A DNA stretch of 64,000 nt from Leptospiraceae bacterium (GCA_024233875.1 JACKPB010000009.1:144774-208773), one strand, 5' to 3'. Counted from the first letter of the stretch, positions 36,676-46,249 are shown. The notes: generated by a model from the sequence alone, not told the origin. Numbers and translations: made by a program.

Positions 36676-37781
36676 AGATAAACTCTATTCTCATCAATTC
36701 ATTTAGAAATTATGAGTCTGTGCAATTAAAGTTTAATTCCAGATTAAATTTTTTCATTGGTGAGAATGGAGAAGGTAAGACAAATCTCCTGGAAGCGATT
36801 CAAATGTTTTCTACATTGAAAAGTTTTCGGGACAATACAGATGATGAAATACTTAACTGGGATAAGGATACGTATTACCTCAAAGCAGAGATTCAGAATG
36901 CTGATGATGTAGACGAATTCGAGATAGGCTTTACAAAATTAGGCACTAAGAAAAAGAAAATCAAACTTAACGAGAAAGAAATAAACCGAAAATTAGATTT
37001 TATAGGAAATTTTATAACAATTACTCTATCCCCTATAGATTTAAAAATTATCGATGGAGGTCCTGCGGAAAGGAGAAAGTTTATAGATTCGTTCCTTTCG
37101 ATCTATAACCGTGAATATTTAATCAATTTATTGGAATATAATAAAATACTAAAACATAGAAATGCTTTATTGAAATCACAAGCTAAATCTGAAGTTGAAC
37201 TGGTTACCTGGGACAATCTTTTGGTGGAAAAAGGAATTTTTCTTATTTCAGAGAGAATCGGGGTGATTGCCTCTCTCAATGAAATTTATAGGGAAAATCT
37301 CAAAATACTAAGCGGTGAGAAAGATATTTTTGAAATCATATACAATCCTAATGTAAATTCAGAAGAATCCTTTAGGGATAAATTACAAAAGCGAAAACAT
37401 CTGGATTTAAAATTGGGATATACAACAGTCGGACCTCATAGGGACAATTTATTCATTGGTAAAGATTCTAAAGATATTACTGAATTTGGATCCCAGGGAC
37501 AAAAAAGAAGTTCTGTGATAGCCATGAAAACAGCTCAATTTAAACACATAAAAAAAATAAGAAATCAAACACCTGTGCTTTTGATTGATGATGTCATACG
37601 AGAATTGGATATAAAAAGGAGAAATTACTTTCTGGAATTGTTAATGGAAAGCGGACAATCTTTTTTTACAACTACTGATTTAGACGGTCTGGATGATTTT
37701 TTAAAAAACTTCCGAAACCAGATTTCTATATTTGAAATTAATAAGGGTAAGGTAAAGGAGAATCATTATGAATTCGTTTGA
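36672..37781 (+). CDS. recF: DNA replication and repair protein RecF
   Basis: 369 residues of the SMC-like ATPase type: Walker A FIGENGEGKTNLLEA, the signature region FGSQGQKRSSV and Walker B VLLIDDVIRELD. It loads RecA at single-strand gaps. Its start overlaps dnaN by 4 bases and its end overlaps dciA by 14 bases, so dnaN-recF-dciA is one transcription unit. Confidence 0.95.
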   Translation: MKINSILINSFRNYESVQLKFNSRLNFFIGENGEGKTNLLEAIQMFSTLKSFRDNTDDEILNWDKDTYYLKAEIQNADDVDEFEIGFTKLGTKKKKIKLNEKEINRKLDFIGNFITITLSPIDLKIIDGGPAERRKFIDSFLSIYNREYLINLLEYNKILKHRNALLKSQAKSEVELVTWDNLLVEKGIFLISERIGVIASLNEIYRENLKILSGEKDIFEIIYNPNVNSEESFRDKLQKRKHLDLKLGYTTVGPHRDNLFIGKDSKDITEFGSQGQKRSSVIAMKTAQFKHIKKIRNQTPVLLIDDVIRELDIKRRNYFLELLMESGQSFFTTTDLDGLDDFLKNFRNQISIFEINKGKVKENHYEFV

Positions 37782-38205
37782 TATGGAATCTGATGATTTT
37801 TCTAGTTTATTAAGTAAATTAGAGATAGATTTTGAGAAATTAAAATCTGAGGTAGAATTTCGTGCGATATCCGATCACTGGAAGGATATAGTTGGTTTGG
37901 AGTTTTATAAATTTTCTAGGCCAAAGAAAATTATTCGTGATACATTGTACATAGGTGTTTATAATTCAGCTTATAAGATGGAACTTCAGTTTGTATCCAA
38001 TTTATTGATTCAAAATATAAATAAATATTCCAAAAATCGAATTTCAAAAATTAGATTGGATTTGGATACAAATATCATTATTCCAAAAGTTGTTGAAAGT
38101 AAGAAAAATCATCTAGATGGGAAGGAAAATTTAATCTGTATCACGGAAAGAGAAAAAGATGAAACAACAAGAAAAAAACTTTTGTCTCTAATTAAAGTTT
38201 TTTAA
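37768..38205 (+). CDS. DUF721 / DciA-like protein
   Basis: 145 residues with the DUF721 core: ISDHWKDIVGLEFYKFSRPKKIIRDTLYIGVYNSAYKMELQF (quoted in two parts: residues about 35-55 and 56-76). DUF721 includes DciA, a loader of the replicative helicase in bacteria lacking DnaC. AAGGAG is just ahead of the ATG. Its position directly after recF is standard. Confidence 0.8.
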   Translation: MNSFDMESDDFSSLLSKLEIDFEKLKSEVEFRAISDHWKDIVGLEFYKFSRPKKIIRDTLYIGVYNSAYKMELQFVSNLLIQNINKYSKNRISKIRLDLDTNIIIPKVVESKKNHLDGKENLICITEREKDETTRKKLLSLIKVF

Positions 38206-38211
38206 TTGATC

Positions 38212-38239
38212 GTATTATTAAAATCGAATATAATAATAC
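38212..38239. terminator. A+T-rich hairpin between dciA and ruvC
   Basis: GTATTATTA (38212-38220) and TAATAATAC (38231-38239), loop of ten bases, between two convergent genes. The stem is weak (A+T) but placed where a bidirectional terminator is expected. Confidence 0.4.
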
Positions 38240-38247
38240 TATAAGCA

Positions 38248-38751
38248 TTAAAATAATTTAGATCCCTGCATCGAAAATCCCACAAAAGCACAGGCCACAG
38301 CATCCCATGAATCATCCAATCCCTTGAGATCTTCAATTTGAAGTAGAAGTTTTAAAGATGATTTTATTTGATTCTTATCCGCTTTTCCTGAGGTTGTGAC
38401 ACCTTTCTTTATTTGACTCACAGTAGGTTCAAGAATCGGGATCGCTCTCTCTGCAAGAGTAAGTAAAATCACACCTCTGGATTGAAAAACTTTTGCTGCT
38501 GTTTTTACATTTTTACTAAAGAATAAGTCTTCAACGCTAGCTAGCTGGGGTTTGAAGTCATCAACAAGAGAAATCAATTCTTTCCTGAGTTGAATCATTG
38601 CTTCGCCAAACTCAGTTTTGGGAGGAATTTCAATTGTACCGTACTTTAGGATTTGTATTTTTTTAGATACATTTTTCTCTAAAATCGCAAAACCAATGCG
38701 ATGTGATCCCGGATCTATTCCTATGATTCTGGAATGTTTTGATTGATTCAT
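38248..38751 (-). CDS. ruvC: Crossover junction endodeoxyribonuclease RuvC
   Basis: 167 residues from the ATG at 38751; a TTG 11 codons upstream is a less likely start given the family length. Catalytic acidic residues are visible: D13 in IGIDPGSHRIG, the Glu of SVEDLFFSKN, and the Asp pair in DDSWDAVACAF. It resolves Holliday junctions with RuvAB, which are not in the window. Repeat copy D lies just upstream. Confidence 0.93.
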   Translation of the reverse strand: MNQSKHSRIIGIDPGSHRIGFAILEKNVSKKIQILKYGTIEIPPKTEFGEAMIQLRKELISLVDDFKPQLASVEDLFFSKNVKTAAKVFQSRGVILLTLAERAIPILEPTVSQIKKGVTTSGKADKNQIKSSLKLLLQIEDLKGLDDSWDAVACAFVGFSMQGSKLF

Positions 38752-38784
38752 AACTTCTCTTTTTTCATTATTATTGTTATACAA

Positions 38785-39099
38785 ATTCTCTTAAATATAT
38801 ATACTTTTCATATTTTGCAATGTAGCCATTTTATAAATAATTCTTATGTGAATACGCAAATACTTTTGAAAGTGACTGTAAGCTGAAAAACAAATAAAAT
38901 AAAAATTTGAGTGAATAAAAACTTCTACTAATTTTCAAAAAGATCTTCATTTGCAGTAGTGAATCAGTAATAAAAAGAATAAATTTTGTAAATTGAAAAA
39001 TTAAATTTTATCTGAGAACTAATAATTATCAACTCGATAAAATAGACTCTTCAATATACTATAAAAATTCATTGCAATCTGAATGAAAGATTTCAAAAA
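38785..39099. other. Gap upstream of ruvC with repeat copy D
   Basis: 315 very A+T-rich bases between divergent ruvC and a lipoprotein gene. It holds dispersed-repeat copy D (38792-38882). Beyond that I see only A+T-rich sequence that may contain both promoters. Confidence 0.5.
38792..38882 (-). repeat. Dispersed intergenic repeat, copy D
   Basis: Read on the minus strand: TTACAGTCACTTTCAAAAGTATTTGCG, then ATTCACATAAGAATTATTT and ATAAAATGGCTACATTG, matching the block order of copies A, B and C. With copy C it also shares ATTTGTTTTT just before the repeat. Confidence 0.75.
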
Positions 39100-39657
39100 A
39101 TGAATATGAAATATTTTATACTTATACCACTCCTCTGGATTATGACATTGATTTCTTGTTCGAAAAAGTACATGGTTTCTGAAGTGAAAAATGGAAAAAA
39201 TATCAATACTTCAGAGTTGGTAGATCCTGATTTTTTTTTCCAGAAAAGAATGGAAAATAGGATAAAAAAAATCCTGGGACGAATCTGGGAAATCATATAT
39301 GAAGATGGCCAATATGTGTACTTTGGATACACAAAGGGAGATTCACATGAATCTATGTATATGGAGACTCTCTATAGGGTAGAGAAATCCAGCCTTGAAA
39401 AGTTTTTCCCGGGATACAAATGGATAACCGGAATAGAACTAAATCGAGCAGTTCATCAATCAGTTACTGAAAAATTAAATTACAATTCCACTTTGATTCA
39501 AGATTATAAAAAGAACTGGAAGATTAAGGATGGAGAAATTCAGGTTGATTTGATTTGGATTTATTCTATGGATGGAGGATCAGAAAACCAAAAGAAATAT
39601 TTCTTAAGATTTTCTGCAAGTACTTTGGACTTGATTGAAAAGAAAGTACTTCCCTGA
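39100..39657 (+). CDS. Putative lipoprotein
   Basis: 185 residues. The signal peptide ends in LISC (spirochaete lipobox), so it is predicted lipid-anchored. The mature part is rich in Lys, Tyr and Trp and has no motif I recognise. It may start at the second ATG (39106). It is single, between divergent ruvC and convergent gyrB. Confidence 0.6.
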   Translation: MNMKYFILIPLLWIMTLISCSKKYMVSEVKNGKNINTSELVDPDFFFQKRMENRIKKILGRIWEIIYEDGQYVYFGYTKGDSHESMYMETLYRVEKSSLEKFFPGYKWITGIELNRAVHQSVTEKLNYNSTLIQDYKKNWKIKDGEIQVDLIWIYSMDGGSENQKKYFLRFSASTLDLIEKKVLP

Positions 39658-39680
39658 ATCTAAACTGCCAAAACCCGAAT

Positions 39681-41594
39681 CTAAAGATCCAGGTTCATCA
39701 CTTTAGTGGCATTTTCCTCGATGAACCTTCTTCTTGGAGCTACTTCATCTCCCATGAGGATATTGAAAGTTTCTTCAGCTTCTACAAAATCATCCATTCG
39801 AACCTGTAGTATCACACGATTTGATGGATTCATAGTAGTTTCCCAAAGTTGATCCGGATTCATCTCACCGAGACCTTTGTATCTTTGAAGCATGTATTTG
39901 GAGTCTTTGGTAAGCTTGGATACTAAAAGATCTTTTTCTTTGTCAGAGTAAGCATAGGTAGCTTCTTTTCCATGTTTCAAAAGATAGAGCGGTGGTTGAG
40001 CTATGTAGAGGTAACCTTTCTCTATGATCTGACGCATATGACGGAAGAAGAATGTGAGGAGCAAGGTTCTAATGTGAGAACCATCGATATCGGCATCCGT
40101 CATGATGATGATTTTGTGATACCTTAACTTTGCAAGATTGAACTCATCCTCTCCAATACCAGTTCCTATAGCAGAAATTAGAGTTCGAATTTCTTCATTA
40201 GATAAGATCTTATCCAGTCGAGCTTTCTCTACGTTGAGGATCTTACCTTTCAATGGTAGAATCGCTTGTGTATTTCTATCCCGACCCTGCTTGGCGGATC
40301 CACCTGCAGAATCACCCTCAACCAGGTACAGTTCTGAATTTGTTGGGTCTTTTTCTGAACAGTCAGCTAGTTTTCCGGGTAGTCCTCCACCTTCCAGAAC
40401 AGTTTTTCTTCTTGTAAGATCTCTTGCTTTTCTGGCGGCCTCTCTTGCTTTTGCTGCAAGAATACATTTTTCGAGAATCTTTTTGACTACAGATGGATTT
40501 TCTTCGAAAAAGTCTGCAAGACCTTCTCCAACGATGGTTTGCATTTGTCCTTTGACTTCAGCATTTACCAATTTCTCTTTGGTTTGAGAATTGAATTGAG
40601 GTTGGGGTACTTTGATAGAGATAACGCTGGTCAATCCTTCTTTGACGTCATCACCACTCAATCCATTTGGGTGTTTTTTGGAAAGTGCGTTGTCTTTTTT
40701 TAAGTAATCATTCAAAGTTCTGGTTAGAGCAGTTCGAAATCCTTCCAGATGGGTCCCACCCAGGGTATTATTGATAGCATTAGTAAAACAAAATATATTT
40801 TCTGTGTAAGTATCTGCATATTGAAGAGCGATCTCGGCTATCAAACTGTCTTTCGTTTTTTCAAAATGTATGACTTCAGGATGAATTGGATGTTTGTTTT
40901 TATTCAGGAGTTCTACAAAGGAGACAATTCCCCCGGTATAGCAGAATTCATCTTCATGAACTTCAGCTTTTCTTAGATCCTGAACTTTTAGGGTTAGACC
41001 TTTGTTGAGGAAAGCCATTTCACGAAATCGTGATGATAAGATATCATATTGAAATTCAGTGGTTGTAAATATACTTGCATCCGGCTTGAATCGAACTGTA
41101 GTACCGGTCATTGAGGCAGGACCGATCACTTCAACAGGTTTTACCGGGATACCCTTAGTGTATTTCTGATAAAAAACCTGATTGTCCTGTCTAACTTCTA
41201 CTTCTAACCATTCGGAGAGAGCATTGACAACACTGACTCCAACTCCATGAAGTCCTCCGGAAACTTTATAGGCATCATTTTCAAACTTACCCCCGGCGTG
41301 GAGGATGGTGAGAACTACTTCAATGGTGGAAACATTCTTATCAGGATGAATACCTGTGGGAATACCTCTACCATTATCAGAAATCTCTATAATATTGTCA
41401 GGTAGAACTTTAATGAGAATATGGGAACACTGCCCTGCCATAGCCTCATCGACAGAATTGTCCACTACTTCATAAACCATCTTATGAAGTCCGGATTCAT
41501 CCTGAGTTCCAATATACATACCGGGTCGTTTCCGAACTGCTTCCAACCCTTCTAAGATCTTGATTTTTTCTGCGCCGTAAGATGATGTAGTCAT
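39681..41594 (-). CDS. gyrB: DNA gyrase subunit B
   Basis: 637 residues. The GHKL ATPase part has EVVDNSVDEA, ISDNGRGIP and GLHGVGVSVVNALS. The Toprim part has VEGDSAGGSAKQGRDR and MTDADIDGSHIRTLLL. The C-terminal RYKGLGEMNPDQLWETTMNP is typical. It introduces negative supercoils with GyrA. AGGA precedes the ATG. gyrA is not next to it, and gyrB runs opposite to dnaN-recF, unlike the common dnaA-dnaN-recF-gyrB order. Confidence 0.97.
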   Translation of the reverse strand: MTTSSYGAEKIKILEGLEAVRKRPGMYIGTQDESGLHKMVYEVVDNSVDEAMAGQCSHILIKVLPDNIIEISDNGRGIPTGIHPDKNVSTIEVVLTILHAGGKFENDAYKVSGGLHGVGVSVVNALSEWLEVEVRQDNQVFYQKYTKGIPVKPVEVIGPASMTGTTVRFKPDASIFTTTEFQYDILSSRFREMAFLNKGLTLKVQDLRKAEVHEDEFCYTGGIVSFVELLNKNKHPIHPEVIHFEKTKDSLIAEIALQYADTYTENIFCFTNAINNTLGGTHLEGFRTALTRTLNDYLKKDNALSKKHPNGLSGDDVKEGLTSVISIKVPQPQFNSQTKEKLVNAEVKGQMQTIVGEGLADFFEENPSVVKKILEKCILAAKAREAARKARDLTRRKTVLEGGGLPGKLADCSEKDPTNSELYLVEGDSAGGSAKQGRDRNTQAILPLKGKILNVEKARLDKILSNEEIRTLISAIGTGIGEDEFNLAKLRYHKIIIMTDADIDGSHIRTLLLTFFFRHMRQIIEKGYLYIAQPPLYLLKHGKEATYAYSDKEKDLLVSKLTKDSKYMLQRYKGLGEMNPDQLWETTMNPSNRVILQVRMDDFVEAEETFNILMGDEVAPRRRFIEENATKVMNLDL

Positions 41595-41904
41595 ATATTT
41601 TCCTATTATAGGAAAATATCATAGCTATTTGAACGCAAGTGATTTCCCAATACTCAGCTGTTTTCTCTTTATTATTCTCAATGAACCGACATATGATGGT
41701 TTTCGAAATACTTACCTATTTCTTCTGAAATTACGTAGCCGATTTATAGCTGATTCTTCAGTGAGTGAGCAAATACTTTTGAAAATGACTATAAATTCGG
41801 AAAAAACAAATTGAAAAAAAAAATTCGATAAATTTATCCTACTGATAAATCTGGTTAGAGAAATTGATCAAATTCTAATCTGTACTTTTCAATAGAGGAT
41901 AATT
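41595..41904. other. Gap between divergent gyrB and yebC
   Basis: 310 bases with no gene. It holds dispersed-repeat copy C at 41700-41798. The rest is A+T-rich and presumably contains the gyrB and yebC promoters; I could not place them with confidence. Confidence 0.5.
41700..41798 (-). repeat. Dispersed intergenic repeat, copy C
   Basis: Read on the minus strand: TTTATAGTCATTTTCAAAAG, TATTTGCTCACTCACTGAAG, AATCAGCTATAAATCGGCTA, then CAGAAGAAATAGGTAAGTAT. It is the closest relative of copy A. Confidence 0.78.
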
Positions 41905-42648
41905 ATGTCTGGACACTCAAAATGGGCGACAATCAAACGAAAAAAAGAAGCTCTGGATGCCAAAAGAGGGGCAGTTTTTACTAGAGTTGCTAAAGAATTA
42001 ACAGTAGCAGCCAGGATGGGGGGCTCTGATCCGGAAACCAATCCCCGATTGAGACTAGCCGTGTTGAAAGCCAAATCCGCAAACATGCCTAAAGACAATA
42101 TCGAAAGGGCTATAAAAAAAGGAGCGGGTGAGCTGGAAGGAGTGACCTATGAAGAATGTCTCTATGAATGCTTTGCGCCCGGAGGAGTAGGGATAATGGT
42201 TCAGGTGGTTACGGATAAAAAATCCAGAACAACTCCCGAAATCAAAAATATCCTGACAAAAGGTGGGGGTTCTCTGGGAAATCCGGGTTCGGTCAGCCGC
42301 CTGTTTGACAAAAAAGGAGTGATCACTTTAAAAAATGAGCAGATCTCCGAAGAAGAATTGATAGATTTGGCTGCCGGAGCAGGAGCGGAAGATGTAGTAC
42401 TGGAAGATGAGCTATTTACTGTAACTACTTCCACTGATGATTTTGAAAATGTTCTTTCTGAGATCAGCAAAAAGGAACTCGAAGTGGTTGAGTCCGGAAT
42501 TAAGTACATCCCCATGGTAAAAGCTGACGTGAATGATCAATCTACAGCAGAGAAAGTAATTAAAATATTAGATTTGTTAGAATCCCATGATGATGTCCAG
42601 AGCGTAAATTCAAACTTTGAGCCTTCTTCAGATCTGGAGTTATCCTAG
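41905..42648 (+). CDS. yebC: YebC/PmpR family protein
   Basis: 247 residues starting MSGHSKWATIKRKKEALDAKR, the hallmark of the YebC/PmpR/TACO1 family, with NPRLRLAVLKAKSANMPKDN and ECFAPGGVGIMVQVVTD. Members were described as transcription regulators and more recently as translation factors for poly-proline stretches. GAGGA precedes the ATG. Its TAG stop shares one base with the GTG of the homoserine dehydrogenase gene. Confidence 0.93.
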   Translation: MSGHSKWATIKRKKEALDAKRGAVFTRVAKELTVAARMGGSDPETNPRLRLAVLKAKSANMPKDNIERAIKKGAGELEGVTYEECLYECFAPGGVGIMVQVVTDKKSRTTPEIKNILTKGGGSLGNPGSVSRLFDKKGVITLKNEQISEEELIDLAAGAGAEDVVLEDELFTVTTSTDDFENVLSEISKKELEVVESGIKYIPMVKADVNDQSTAEKVIKILDLLESHDDVQSVNSNFEPSSDLELS

Positions 42649-43925
42649 TGAAAAAAATCGGGGTTGGGATCGTTGGAGCCGGAACAGTTGGATCCGGTCT
42701 GATACAAATCCTTTTGGAAAAAAGGCAGGATATCGCAAAACGTTCCGGTGTAGATTTGGAACTACTCTTTGTTTGTGATAAAAACAATTCAATAAAACAA
42801 ACATATCCACAATTGGGTTTTACATCCGATTATTTAGAATTGATATCAAATAAAAATATTGATTTGATAGTCGAGTTAGTTGGTGGGACCGGAATTGCCT
42901 ACAATATTGTCAAAGATTCTATAAAAGCCGGAAAAACTGTTGTCACAGCAAACAAAGCACTTCTTTCAGAGAAAGGGGATGAGTTGTTTTCTCTTGCTAA
43001 AGAAAATTCTGTTGAAATAGGATACGAAGCGGCTGTTGCCGGAACAATCCCTATCATTCGCTCATTAAAAACAGGTTTGGTAGCAAATGAATTTAAAGCA
43101 GTCTACGGTATCTTGAATGGTACTACAAATTTCATACTTTCTAAGATGGAGAAAGAAAATTGGGATTATGAAAAAGCTTTGCAAGTAGCACAGGATTTGG
43201 GATTTGCAGAAAAAGATCCCACTTTTGATGTTGAAGGTATTGATGCGGCTCACAAAGTTTCATTACTCACGGGTCTTGCATTCGGTAAAAGAATTGATAT
43301 CAAAGATATTTACATCGAAGGGATAACAAAGATCAGTCAATCTGAAATTCAAACAGCCAAGCAATTGGGCTACAGAATCAAACTCTTAGGGATATCCAAA
43401 ATGATATCAGGGAATATTGAAGCAAGAGTGCAACCTACGATGGTTCCTCTTAAGCATTCCCTTGCCAGCGTTATGAATGAAATGAATGCGATCTATATTG
43501 AATCCGATTTTGCGGGATCGCTAATGTTTACCGGAAAAGGTGCGGGATCATTGCCAACAGCGAGTGCAGTGGCATCGGATTTGGTTTATTATGGTAGTAG
43601 ACGGGGGAATCATGATTGTTTTGAAGACAATATATTCGATAAAGGGAATATAATTCCTCACGGTCAGGAGACTTCCAGGTACTATATTAGATTCAATACT
43701 GTTGATAAACCGGGTGTAATTGCTGAAATATCCAACCATTTAGGTAAAAATAATGTATCCATTGCTTCTGTCCGACAGGATGAATCGGAATCAGAACCGA
43801 TTGAGGTCATAATTCTTACTCATAGATGCAAAGAGCAGGATGTTCATAGATCCATAGAGGTAATTGATAATTTATCTATCATTTTAAAGAAATCTGTAAT
43901 GCTGAGATTAGAAGATTTGCATTGA
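42648..43925 (+). CDS. hom: Homoserine dehydrogenase
   Basis: 425 residues from a GTG. The NAD(P) fold is VGIVGAGTVGSGLIQI, VTANKALLSEKG holds the catalytic Lys region, and GILNGTTNFILSKM is the family signature. A C-terminal ACT domain (about 345-420, YIRFNTVDKPGVIAEISNHL) suggests feedback control by threonine. It reduces aspartate semialdehyde to homoserine for Thr and Met synthesis. It overlaps both neighbours. Confidence 0.95.
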   Translation: MKKIGVGIVGAGTVGSGLIQILLEKRQDIAKRSGVDLELLFVCDKNNSIKQTYPQLGFTSDYLELISNKNIDLIVELVGGTGIAYNIVKDSIKAGKTVVTANKALLSEKGDELFSLAKENSVEIGYEAAVAGTIPIIRSLKTGLVANEFKAVYGILNGTTNFILSKMEKENWDYEKALQVAQDLGFAEKDPTFDVEGIDAAHKVSLLTGLAFGKRIDIKDIYIEGITKISQSEIQTAKQLGYRIKLLGISKMISGNIEARVQPTMVPLKHSLASVMNEMNAIYIESDFAGSLMFTGKGAGSLPTASAVASDLVYYGSRRGNHDCFEDNIFDKGNIIPHGQETSRYYIRFNTVDKPGVIAEISNHLGKNNVSIASVRQDESESEPIEVIILTHRCKEQDVHRSIEVIDNLSIILKKSVMLRLEDLH

Positions 43926-44251
43926 GATACACAATATCCTATCACAATACAGAAATCGGTGACCATTTTGATCTTTTTTTAGAAAATTCAGGTGATTCTC
44001 TGTATACCTATGAGTTCCGGACTGAGTTGTTTTTAAATTTTTTGCGGGGGGAAGAAATTTCAGCTTCAAAAAAAGAAAATCACAGATTGAAGTATCTGGA
44101 TTTCGAAGGGGATATCTCCGATGGTAGAGGTTTTGTTAAAATAGTAGAGAAAGGAGAATATTGGAGTCAAATTTCTGAAAATTTTAAAAAAATCTGTATA
44201 CAAAGAAAAAAATTTGAGTTATTCTTAAGAGTATGCGCGGAAAAAAACTAA
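43922..44251 (+). CDS. LigD 3'-phosphoesterase-domain-like small protein
   Basis: 109 residues from a TTG that overlaps the hom stop. It resembles the phosphoesterase module of DNA ligase D: H8, H15 and D17 in HNTEIGDHFDLFLEN recall the metal-binding HDxxxxHxD set, with one extra residue. HRLKYLDFEGDISDGRGFV matches the HxLxYxDFEG region. Such domains trim 3'-phosphates at DNA ends. There is no ligase or polymerase domain or Ku gene nearby, so the role here is open. Confidence 0.55.
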   Translation: MRYTISYHNTEIGDHFDLFLENSGDSLYTYEFRTELFLNFLRGEEISASKKENHRLKYLDFEGDISDGRGFVKIVEKGEYWSQISENFKKICIQRKKFELFLRVCAEKN

Positions 44252-44260
44252 AGGAAGCTT

Positions 44261-44629
44261 ATGCCTATTCATTCATATGAAAAATTAGAACTCGAGCATG
44301 AAACTCAGCTCAAAGATGGAAAAGAAATAATTATCCTGATTTTTCGGGGGGTAATCAATCATGAAAACGTTAGTTTGATAAGTGACGATTTGGATGCTAT
44401 TTTGGATGCTTCTACTAACCGAATCATTGTTGATCTTGTAAAATTAGAATACATAAATAGTTTGGGGCTTGCTCTATTCCTCACAATCGTTAAGAGGGTA
44501 GAAGAATCTGATGGTATTCTAGGAATAGGTGGGACAAGTAGAGTCCTGAATACAATCATTCAATTAGTTGAAATTTCTGAAAAAGTCAGGATCTTCAATT
44601 CAGTTGAGGAAGCGTTAAAATCATTGTAG
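44261..44629 (+). CDS. STAS-domain anti-sigma factor antagonist
   Basis: 122 residues, one STAS domain, with IIVDLVKLEYINSLGLALFL holding the Ser (S67) that is phosphorylated in SpoIIAA-type proteins. It would control an anti-sigma or other partner by reversible phosphorylation; no kinase is adjacent. AAAGGAAG precedes the ATG. Its 3' end overlaps convergent hflX by 9 bases. Confidence 0.8.
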   Translation: MPIHSYEKLELEHETQLKDGKEIIILIFRGVINHENVSLISDDLDAILDASTNRIIVDLVKLEYINSLGLALFLTIVKRVEESDGILGIGGTSRVLNTIIQLVEISEKVRIFNSVEEALKSL

Positions 44630-46249
44630 TTTAGCGTTCCATAGGGTAGTCTCAATTAGGTTTAACAAGTCATCCAATCCGGTTTTGTTCAACGATGAAA
44701 TTTTTATTTCATTTTCAGGAATAATTACATTTTCATTCAAAATATCAATTTTGTTATAAATTTGAATTCTGTTTATATTCGACAAATTCAACTCAAAAAG
44801 AATCTTTTCCACAGATTTAATGTGTTCCAAATAATTTGGGTTAGATGCGTCTATAACGTGCAATAATAGATCCGAATCTCCCAGTTCTTCCAATGTAGCT
44901 TTGAAGGCATTGGTCAGTTCAGGTGGGAGATCCTGAATGAACCCGACTGTGTCTGATAAAATAATTTCTCTTTCTTCAGGAAAACGTATTCTTCTTGTAG
45001 TAGGGTCCAGAGTAGCAAATAGTTTATTCTCAGCTATCACTTCTGAATTAGTTAACGAATTCAATAAAGTCGATTTTCCTGCATTTGTATATCCTACTAT
45101 AGCAACAACAGGGATAAGATTCTTGTTTCGTCTCTTTCGATTCAATTCTCTTCTTTTTTTTAATTGCTTAAGTTCTTTTTCGAGTCTATTGATTCTATCT
45201 TCTACTCTTCTTTTCCCAATTTCAAGTTTTGTTTCACCCGGTCCTCTTCCCCCTATTCCCCCTGTCAGTCTTGACATATTGTCATCGAGTTCGGAAAGGC
45301 GACCTTTGAGATATTTTAATTGTGCCAATTCAACTTGAAATTTCCCATCTCTACTTTTTGCATTTCGTGCAAATATGTCTAAAATCAATTGTGTTCTATC
45401 AATTACTTTTACATCACAATAGTCAGAAATTTTTTTAGCCTGAGAAGGGGTTAGTTCCAAATCAAAGACAAGAAGTTCAATATTTTTTTGTACGGCTTTG
45501 AGAAGGATTTCTTTAAGTTTTCCTTTACCCATTACTGTGGTTGGATCCAGCGATTGTCTTTTTTGGATAAAGTCACCTACAACGAATATATCGGCAGTTT
45601 TACATAACTCTTTTATTTCAGAAATTGAAAAATCTATACTTCTCTGGGGAGTATTCTGTTTGTAAACTCCTAAAACAAAAGCTCTATTTTCTCTTTGGAA
45701 ATTAACTATTTTTGTCGCATGTTTATTGAATTCATCTTCTAAAGCATACAAAACTTCTGAAAAATCAAATTGCAATTGGCTAAAATGTTTCTTTTCCTGT
45801 AAAATCCATGGAATTTCTGCTTCGGGATCGGGATTTATGTGTGCTGAATATAAAAATTTCGGAAATCCTTCATCATCTATGGTTACAGCTGAAATAGAAT
45901 CCAGTCGTAGTAGTACTAAATCAGTTAAGTCTTCTTCTGAAAGACCTTCATCAAATAAATGCGTATGAATTAATCTTAGACCCCGTAGACGATTTGAAGT
46001 TGATCTTGTTCTTTCAAGGTGGGGTATTTCGATGGATTTGCTATCTCCAAGTACTACATGCACAATTTCACCGGAGCGATTTAAAATTATGCCTAATTGT
46101 CGATACATTTCGTGAGAAAGTTGAGAAATATATTTCAATAATTCAATAGATACAATACTATCTTCCCGATTCCTTTTTTCAGATAGTGATTTTAACTTTT
46201 TAATTTGATTAGGCTTCAGATTACTGAAGCTTCCGCTTATTTTATTGAT
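44621..46249 (-). CDS. hflX: Ribosome-associated GTPase HflX, apparent ATC start
   Basis: GTPase motifs are VAIVGYTNAGKST, DTVGFIQDLP and NKID; the N-terminal HflX domain has MGKGKLKEI and GGIGGRGPGETKLE. HflX splits stalled ribosomes. The first usual start (TTG 46138) would cut off a conserved N-terminus: the same frame continues upstream with NKISGSFSNLKPNQIKKLKS and ends at a TAA near 46288. That stretch holds no ATG, GTG or TTG. An ATC at 46249 has GGAG seven bases upstream and gives the family's usual N-terminus (542 residues). A 1-base error is the alternative. Confidence 0.85.
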   Translation of the reverse strand: MNKISGSFSNLKPNQIKKLKSLSEKRNREDSIVSIELLKYISQLSHEMYRQLGIILNRSGEIVHVVLGDSKSIEIPHLERTRSTSNRLRGLRLIHTHLFDEGLSEEDLTDLVLLRLDSISAVTIDDEGFPKFLYSAHINPDPEAEIPWILQEKKHFSQLQFDFSEVLYALEDEFNKHATKIVNFQRENRAFVLGVYKQNTPQRSIDFSISEIKELCKTADIFVVGDFIQKRQSLDPTTVMGKGKLKEILLKAVQKNIELLVFDLELTPSQAKKISDYCDVKVIDRTQLILDIFARNAKSRDGKFQVELAQLKYLKGRLSELDDNMSRLTGGIGGRGPGETKLEIGKRRVEDRINRLEKELKQLKKRRELNRKRRNKNLIPVVAIVGYTNAGKSTLLNSLTNSEVIAENKLFATLDPTTRRIRFPEEREIILSDTVGFIQDLPPELTNAFKATLEELGDSDLLLHVIDASNPNYLEHIKSVEKILFELNLSNINRIQIYNKIDILNENVIIPENEIKISSLNKTGLDDLLNLIETTLWNAKLQ

